NCBI RefSeq assembly: GCF_000715075.1
Contig: NC_134103.1
Location: 73,905,519 to 73,969,518, forward strand
DNA from: Nicotiana tabacum
Taxonomy: Eukaryota; Streptophyta; Magnoliopsida; Solanales; Solanaceae
DNA length: 64,000 nucleotides
Direction of reading: 5' to 3'
Position 1 is the first letter of the stretch; each line of letters begins with the position of its first letter. The notes under the pieces were generated by a model. The model ran no database searches. It worked only from the letters and a program-made list of their open reading frames with translations, and had not been told where the DNA came from. The position numbers were made by a program, and so were the translations under genes. Of this stretch, positions 58,737-64,000 are shown one piece after another.

Positions 58737-58908
58737 CAAGTGCCTTAAAGCACCAATCATTCATACAGGGTCCGCGAAAGAGTCGCACCTCTAAGGGGTG
58801 TTATGTCGACAATATATTCTAATACAAGCATTAGTGGTTGTTTACACGGCTTGAACCCGTAATCTATAGGTCACACGAAGACAACTTTACCGTATCTTCT
58901 AGGCAGAG
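58737..58908 (-). mobile_element. tRNA-derived SINE, TS-like, degraded
   Basis: On the minus strand it has ACGGTAAAGTTG (A-box side), then GTGACC and a B-box GGGTTCAAGCC, then CGTGTAAACAACCACT. This order and wording match the abundant Solanaceae TS SINE (GGTCACGGGTTCGAGCCGTG phrase, from memory). It is degraded by C-to-T changes. Confidence 0.75.
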
Positions 58909-58911
58909 GCG

Positions 58912-59162
58912 GATTTAGGGGATGGAATGGGGTTCAACCAAAAAATTATACCGTATATAAAAGGCAAAATTTGATGTTTACTTCTATATATTATATTTGA
59001 ATCACTTTGATATGGCTCAAAGCATAGCTTAGTTGTCATGAAAGTTCAAAATTGTGAGGTCATTGATTCAATTCCCACTAGTTACAAACTTACAATATCT
59101 TCTAATTTTTTAACGTTTTTCTTTTTTGAACCCTTCAAGGAAAATCCTACCTCCGCAGGCTT
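58912..59162. mobile_element. GGCGGA-type MITE with internal tRNA-like segment (copy 2)
   Basis: Left GCAGAGGCGGATTTAGGGG. Right read inward GCCTGCGGAGGTAGGATTTT. Inside, on the + strand, TAGCTTAGTTG (59025-59035) and GATTCAATTCC (59065-59075) have the spacing of pol III A and B boxes. The inner sequence aligns, inverted, with 54700-54890. Confidence 0.75.
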
Positions 59163-59369
59163 TCCTTCCACTTCTTTTATGCTCAGCTCAATGAAAGGGA
59201 GGGAAATAGTTACTTGAAAAAGGATCACACAAAGCGCAATTTGCATCCCTTTTCTCTTTCATTTTTTCTTTCTAAAGACTCACTCTCAATAATTTATCTG
59301 TTTTGAATTAATTATTCTTTTTTCTGATAGAATATACAAGTTTCATACTTGTTGCGTACGGATTTACAA

Positions 59370-59600
59370 AGTGATTTTACAACCTGTGAGTAATCCTGTA
59401 ATTTTAGCAATTGCGAAGGAAATGTCACATTTTTTATGGGATGGGCTTCGCAATTCCCAGCCCAGTCTTCGCATTTGCGAAAAGGGCCTGCCTAGGCTTG
59501 GTTCACATTTGCGACACTGGGGTCGCATTTACCAAGCCTTCCCACTTTGCAATTGCAAAGCCTGATCTCGCACTTGTGAGAGGATCCTTTTTCTCTCTTT
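59370..59600. repeat. LTR fragment with CGCATTTGCG-type words
   Basis: Contains GCAATTGCGAAGG, CTTCGCATTTGCGAAAAGG, CACATTTGCGACACTGGGGT and GCAATTGCAAAG. This is the same organisation as the arrays inside LTRs B, C and D. The rest of the LTR is not recognised. Confidence 0.6.
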
Positions 59601-60886
59601 TTTGACTTTTTCCTTACTTTTTATTTATAAAATAAATGTCTCAATTATTACTACTCCCCTCTCTTTCCTATTCCCTATTGTAAAAAAAACGTCTCAACAT
59701 CTTTCCTATTCCTAATTGTAAAAAAACGTCTCAACAATTACTATTTCAACTTTTCATGTTCCCTCCCAGAAAAATCAGAGTGTATTAAAATAAAACCCAC
59801 ACAATTACCATCAGAATGAGATGCAAAACATATGCAGAAGAATACCTTTCTGGTATTCCAACGCATGCTACGTACTAAGGTGCTTGAACTGAAAATAATT
59901 GTGAATATGCATATTCCGTAGTTCAATGTAGATGAATGAATCTAACTTCATTATATTACTTCTTTGCTTTTCTTTTTGTTTGTAATTTTTGTTAATTGAA
60001 GTTGTCATACTATACAAGGTATTTTTCATGTCTAATGGAGTATATGCAGATAAAATGGGATCTTGAAGAAATGGTACGAGTTGGAGGTGATCGATAGTTT
60101 TCTGAATTGAAGCTTAGTATACATCAGGGATCTGTAAGCAGGATTTAAGGTCAGTTGCACGCGAGCATTTAAAATATACATCATATTTTTCATGAAATAT
60201 TAGAATTTAAAATATTTCATGATATTGCTTTCACCATTTAGTAGTTGCGTTTGTTGTAGAGAGAATATGGAATAATTATGTTTTTCTTTCTCAAACTTCC
60301 TCAAAATGTTCTCTTAATTTGTTTGTATTTGTAACTGACAAGTTTTTAATAATTTGGCAGAATGAAGCACAAAGTAAATGATAATCTGTTGGCTGACTAC
60401 ACTTCAGAATGAAAAATTATCAAAACTTGCTCTGCTGTAAGTAGCAGTTGTTAATTTTTCTCATTGAATTAATCTTGTAATTTTTAGAATGACAGGTAAC
60501 ATTCAGGAGGCAAATCTATCATATAGTGATACAACGAGTGACATTATTTGAAGGGTATAATGGTTCCCAAGTATATGATGACATATAACACAATATTTGC
60601 CGAAATAACTCGAGTATAAGAATTTGTACGATATATCCATTAGATACATCTTACATATTCGTAGTGCTAGAAAGGATTATATTATGCTTGGCTTATCACA
60701 CTTCTTCCTTCAATTCATTTTAGAAGGTCTTTCATGTCAATAAGGTATTCTGAGCATTTACAAGAGCTTTCTTGATCTTGCTCATCAAATAATAGTCTAA
60801 TTTGTATTGCTAACTTCTTTTTTTTAAAAAAGGATATAATATGTATATTACCCTTAAATTCCCTTTATTCTCCTAATTGGAGGATT
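59601..60886. other. Intergenic; no gene seen
   Basis: AT-rich. A 37-bp tandem duplication lies at about 59662-59736 (CTTTCCTATTCC...GTCTCAACA). Nothing else is recognised up to the CACTA end. Confidence 0.55.
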
Positions 60887-61029
60887 CACTACTAAAACAT
60901 TGTCAAAAAACATCCATAAAAATCGACCGAAATCCATCAAAAATCGACGAATTTTCGACCATTTTCAATTAGTCGATAAAACAATGGTCATAAACGGAGA
61001 GCGACCGCAGACGGTCGATATTTTCCGAC

Positions 61030-61400
61030 CGAAGTCGGTTGGTAACTGTCAACGCACTTTGACCAAGTTGTATGACACAAAATAAAGTTACCGACCAAAT
61101 TCGGTCGGGGTATTGTTGAAAATAATTTTTAATTATTTCAAAAATACCAACCGAATTCGATCGGAATTGTAATTATTCATTTTTTAAAAAATTATTCAAT
61201 TCCGACCGAAATCGGTCGGTATTTTAAAAATATATAATTATTCATTTTTATTTAAAATTATTAATTCCGACCGAAATTGGTCGGTATTATTTAAACAATT
61301 AAAATTTAAAATCAAAAAGTCCGACCGAAGTCGGTCGGTAAATTTGATTTTCTAGGAAATCAGATGAACATTTTCGACCGAAGTTCCGACCGAAGTCAGT
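61030..61400. repeat. Sub-terminal repeats of the CACTA element, CCGACCGAAGTCGGTCGG
   Basis: Six to seven copies of an 18-bp near-perfect palindrome (near 61036, 61090, 61147, 61202, 61266, 61320, 61385), about 55 bp apart and separated by AT-rich sequence. They are the expected transposase-binding repeats. Confidence 0.92.
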
Positions 61401-61779
61401 TGATTTTCTGGATAATGTTTTTGCAGAATACAGCTGTTTTATAGCTGCACCATCTGCCAACAACCAATCACCTATAATGGCAGCATTACATTACTGCCAT
61501 TCAACCAATAACTACTACTACAACAACAATAACAACAACAATAACAACTATCAAAACTATATTAACAAAATATTATCACCATCTCAACTAAACTATATTA
61601 ACAAGACATCATACCCAATAACAAAACATTTCACAAGTTAAAAGTTATAACATCATTCAATGAGTGTTTTGTACTACATCATCTTCATCTCCCCTACTAT
61701 AGCTTTCATCGTTGGCATGGTTCGAAGGATTAGCATCTGGGAAGGCTCACGAGATCAGGGAATTGGGAAAGCACCACTA

Positions 61780-63693
61780 GCAAGAAGATTGGCTAGCTGA
61801 CCTTGAAGGATATTAAATTGTTTGTCCCTTTTTTCTAGCTGAACTTGAAGGGTATCAAATTGTTTATCTCTCTTTTGTTCTCTAGCCTTTGTCTCTTCAA
61901 GCTCTGCTATCAGCTTTGCGAGCTTCTTATCCATAGATGAGAGAGTCGACCTATCAATTGCCTCGCCTTGGGCGAAAGTCCCTATAACTTACAATCCAGC
62001 CTTGTAGCGCCGAAATGATCTCTCTGGAAGGCCGTATGCTATGTCCTTTTTAGGACAACCGACAACTTCTAACCATATCTTCTGTGCTTCTTCGTCTGAA
62101 ATGGGTGGTCGCTCGCCTTTGCTCATTCGGTGGCAAGCTCTGAGTGTACTCATTCATATTAGTTTTGTAGCGACTCTTTATTTAGAAGATAGAAAATTAT
62201 TAACTATATAATATTATAAACATTAATTTCAAGTTATAGTAGTTGTGAAACTTACATATGTAGTCTCCGCCCGGTCCTCGACCCATCTAGTTGGATCTGT
62301 CGGTGCCTTCTTCTTCCGGATGTGAGTCTCCATGAAGAATTCATCATGAATCATCTTCCTCCGGATGTGAGTCTCCATGAAGAACTCATCATGAGTCATC
62401 TTCCTCCCATATATTTTTTCCTAAAAATATAATAAAATATATTAACTAAATTAAAATATATAAATATAGTTCGATAAAAATAAATGTAAATAATTTAAGG
62501 AATTATCAGTAGTCTCATCGTAGTCCCCATGCTCCTTGCACCCACACAGTGTAAGGAGCCACCCTTCTCAGATGCTCGGGCCTTCTTTTCCTGTTCACTC
62601 CTCTTCTCGAATTTTCCGGTGGTCCACTGCCTCAGCAGATCCTCCCATATATGCGGTAGAACCCATGAAGGCTTCTTGCTCTTCTTTCGAGCAGAGCTGA
62701 AGGAATCAGATAGTCTCTTACGGTATTTGAACATAAAATTTGTAAGAATTTCACTGTTATGCCGGTCCTCCCAGACACACTTAGTCTGTAAATAAAATGT
62801 GTAATGTTAGATAAAAATATTGTTAATATAATGCTTAAATAGATAAGAATTGTATTAAAACCTTAAATTGGTTGAAAATATGCTCCACGAGCACCGATGG
62901 AAATTCACTCCAAGTCGCATAGGGTGCATCATACAACCGACCATGAGTTTCAGTGTTTATCTTTGTAGTCCGATGATTAGGTATGAACCTGCAACATAGC
63001 AATTACATTAAATAACAAGAGTAGCTATTATAATTCAGCAAAAATAAAGAAGTAATAAATAAATCTTACCCATTGTCCTCAGGCTTGATGATCATCCTAT
63101 GATAACGATCATACCGCACTTCCTCTGGATCATCATCCTCCGATGAATTTGAAGCGTGCATGGAAGATGGGGCATCTGGCTTAGCGCTACTATCCCGAAG
63201 GCGAAGTCTAGAAATGCTAGGAGATGAACTCCGTGGAGAGGGATACAGGGTCGCTGATGAAGACGGCTATGATCTAGACCCCTGCAGTGACCTAGACCTC
63301 TGCTGCGATCTAGACCAATGCTGCGATCCAGCTGGCTGAAATCTAGATGGATGTGATCCAGCTGGTGATGAAGCAAATGGAGCAGATGACGGGCGTATCA
63401 CCGCATGGCCCTTTGACTGCTGTCTCGATGGACCCATGTAACTATATGCAGGGTCATGTGGAGGAAGCGGGGTATAGTCCTGTGGCGGAGAATGGTAAGA
63501 ATACTGCTGGCCGGGCAAATGGTAGGTAGTCTGATGAGTAGATGGATGTAGTGGAATATATGTGTGCCTAGAAGATTGTTGTCGTCCATCAGCAGCAGAG
63601 GGATGCAAGTGTGGAGTGGAAGGAAGCGAGGGTGTAGCATCTTCATCACGATCAATAGGTCTCTTATCCTTTCTAGACCTACCTCGACCCCTA
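61780..63693 (-). pseudogene. CACTA accessory transposase (PTTA/En/Spm, Transposase_24-like)
   Basis: Exon-like blocks on the minus strand are as follows. About 63693-63071 is a low-complexity Ser/Pro/Gln/Arg-rich N-terminus (RGRGRSRKDKRP, YIPLHPSTHQ, SRSQQRSRS) with one in-frame TAG near 63267. 62988-62862 reads NHRTTKINTETHGRLYDAPY and SVLVEHIFNQFK, between good GT-AG sites. 62785-62495 reads MFKYRKRLSDSFSSARKKSK and PSWVLPHIWEDLLRQWTTGK with ASEKGGSLHCVGA, the core of the family. 62420-62266 reads HDEFFMETHIRKKKAPTDPT. About 62180-61780, with a frameshift, reads PPISDEEAQKIWLEVVGCPK and YGLPERSFRRYKAGL, then a coiled coil (KLIAELEETKAREQKRDKQF). The protein would bind element ends together with TnpD. 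Confidence 0.82.
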
Positions 63694-63798
63694 CATCAAC
63701 ACTTACTTAAGAAAGGGTTGAACTTTCGGACAATTTAGCAACACATGATTTGAAGTTGATTTGTACTCCATACTACTTAGGCCCTTTTTTGTTCGATC

Positions 63799-64000
63799 TT
63801 AAGAACCTCGACCTGGTTGATTGAATATGGACATTGGTAGATATAATGGATCAATCTCAATCATGTCATTGTGCCGATTGGTCCTATTTCTAGCACATGG
63901 CACATGACTGTCGAAGTAGTAAGAACAAAAATGAGTAGTTTTCTTTGCAAGATAGGTTTCACATATGGATCTTTCAATCCTATTCCTCTGTTTATCAAAT
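63799..64000 (-). pseudogene. TnpD-like CACTA transposase, C-terminal end (DUF4218-like)
   Basis: The frame enters at 64000 and stops at 63799. It reads NRIERSICETYLAKKTTHFC, SYYFDSH, then MSIFNQPGRGS. NR.E.SI...Y.A.....FCS.Y and the F..PGR end are features of the DUF4218 region of CACTA transposases. The catalytic part lies outside the window. It sits about 100 bp upstream of the accessory gene in the same direction, the usual order. Confidence 0.75.

Larger units (their letters stand above)
60887..64000 (-). mobile_element. CACTA (En/Spm) transposon, one end and two genes; runs off the window
   Basis: It starts CACTACTAAAAC at 60887, the CACTA terminus, with ATT before it as the possible 3-bp target duplication. 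Sub-terminal palindromes follow at 61030-61400. The minus strand carries a TnpA/PTTA-like gene (about 61780-63693) and the end of a TnpD-like transposase (63799-64000). The opposite terminus is outside the window. Stops and frameshifts show a decayed copy. Confidence 0.88.

Noticed and set aside
58737..59080. tRNA gene candidates from A- and B-box matches
   Set aside because: No cloverleaf can be closed, and the segments belong to a SINE and a MITE. Not tRNA genes.
61030..61400. Regularly spaced palindromes that resemble a CRISPR array or a satellite
   Set aside because: They follow a CACTA terminus directly and match the known layout of sub-terminal transposase sites.
62529..62795. 88-aa + frame in the CACTA gene
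   Set aside because: Antisense of the conserved accessory-transposase exon.

Overview
This is plant nuclear DNA, AT-rich and dominated by nested transposable elements. The element types (LTR families with GCG/CGC word arrays, a TS-like SINE, and GGCCAA, GGCGGA and GGGCGTTTGG MITEs) and the host genes point to Solanaceae, most likely Nicotiana or a close relative. That assignment rests on recognition, not on a search. Only two intact host genes are visible: tandem paralogues of a two-exon glycine-rich RNA-binding protein (GRP7/8 type) at 51380-52321 and 55588-56300, both on the + strand. A third host-derived piece at 12044-12799 (minus) is the N-terminal third of an LRR receptor kinase with no kinase domain.

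Layout. 1-4035 is a decayed Ty3/Gypsy chromovirus-like element (minus) that abuts the 3' end of a second Gypsy element on the + strand (integrase tail 4096-4629, polypurine tract, LTR from 4897). That LTR is split by a 3.3-kb solo LTR (5038-8344) and resumes to 10567. 10568-13172 is mostly intergenic and holds the LRR fragment. 13173-30189 is a 17-kb Tat-lineage Gypsy element (minus) with 0.66-kb LTRs and a spliced antisense ORF beside its 3' LTR. A 6.8-kb L1-type LINE (19417-26207, with a 16-bp target duplication) sits inside it. 30551-37551 is a Ty1/Copia element (minus), itself split by a 2.4-kb Gypsy LTR piece (32850-35228).

38644-42043 is a second, 3.4-kb copy of the giant LTR family, followed by a primer-binding site and about 2.4 kb of interior with no coding capacity, like a LARD. 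It runs into an inverted, related LTR (44462-46579). 46600-48215 is a PIF/Harbinger deletion derivative. The GRP neighbourhood (48.2-60.8 kb) is gene-like and rich in MITEs: hAT, Stowaway, GGCCAA-ended and GGCGGA-ended types, plus a SINE. 60887-64000 is one end of a CACTA (En/Spm) transposon with a palindromic subterminal array and two decayed genes on the minus strand. It runs off the window.

The main observations are structural. (1) A hairpin motif with covarying stems occurs at the 3' ends of both the Tat Gypsy and the Copia element. (2) The Copia pre-integrase region holds in-frame tandem repeats (VNQKFT units) that are near-palindromic, within a longer run of micro-hairpins whose loop is conserved and whose stems vary. 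(3) Six LTR pieces each carry their own array of GCG/CGC palindromic words. (4) An array of CACGTG boxes is expanded in one copy of the giant LTR only. (5) A MITE family carries an internal tRNA-like A-box/B-box pair. I see no defence, CRISPR or biosynthetic system.
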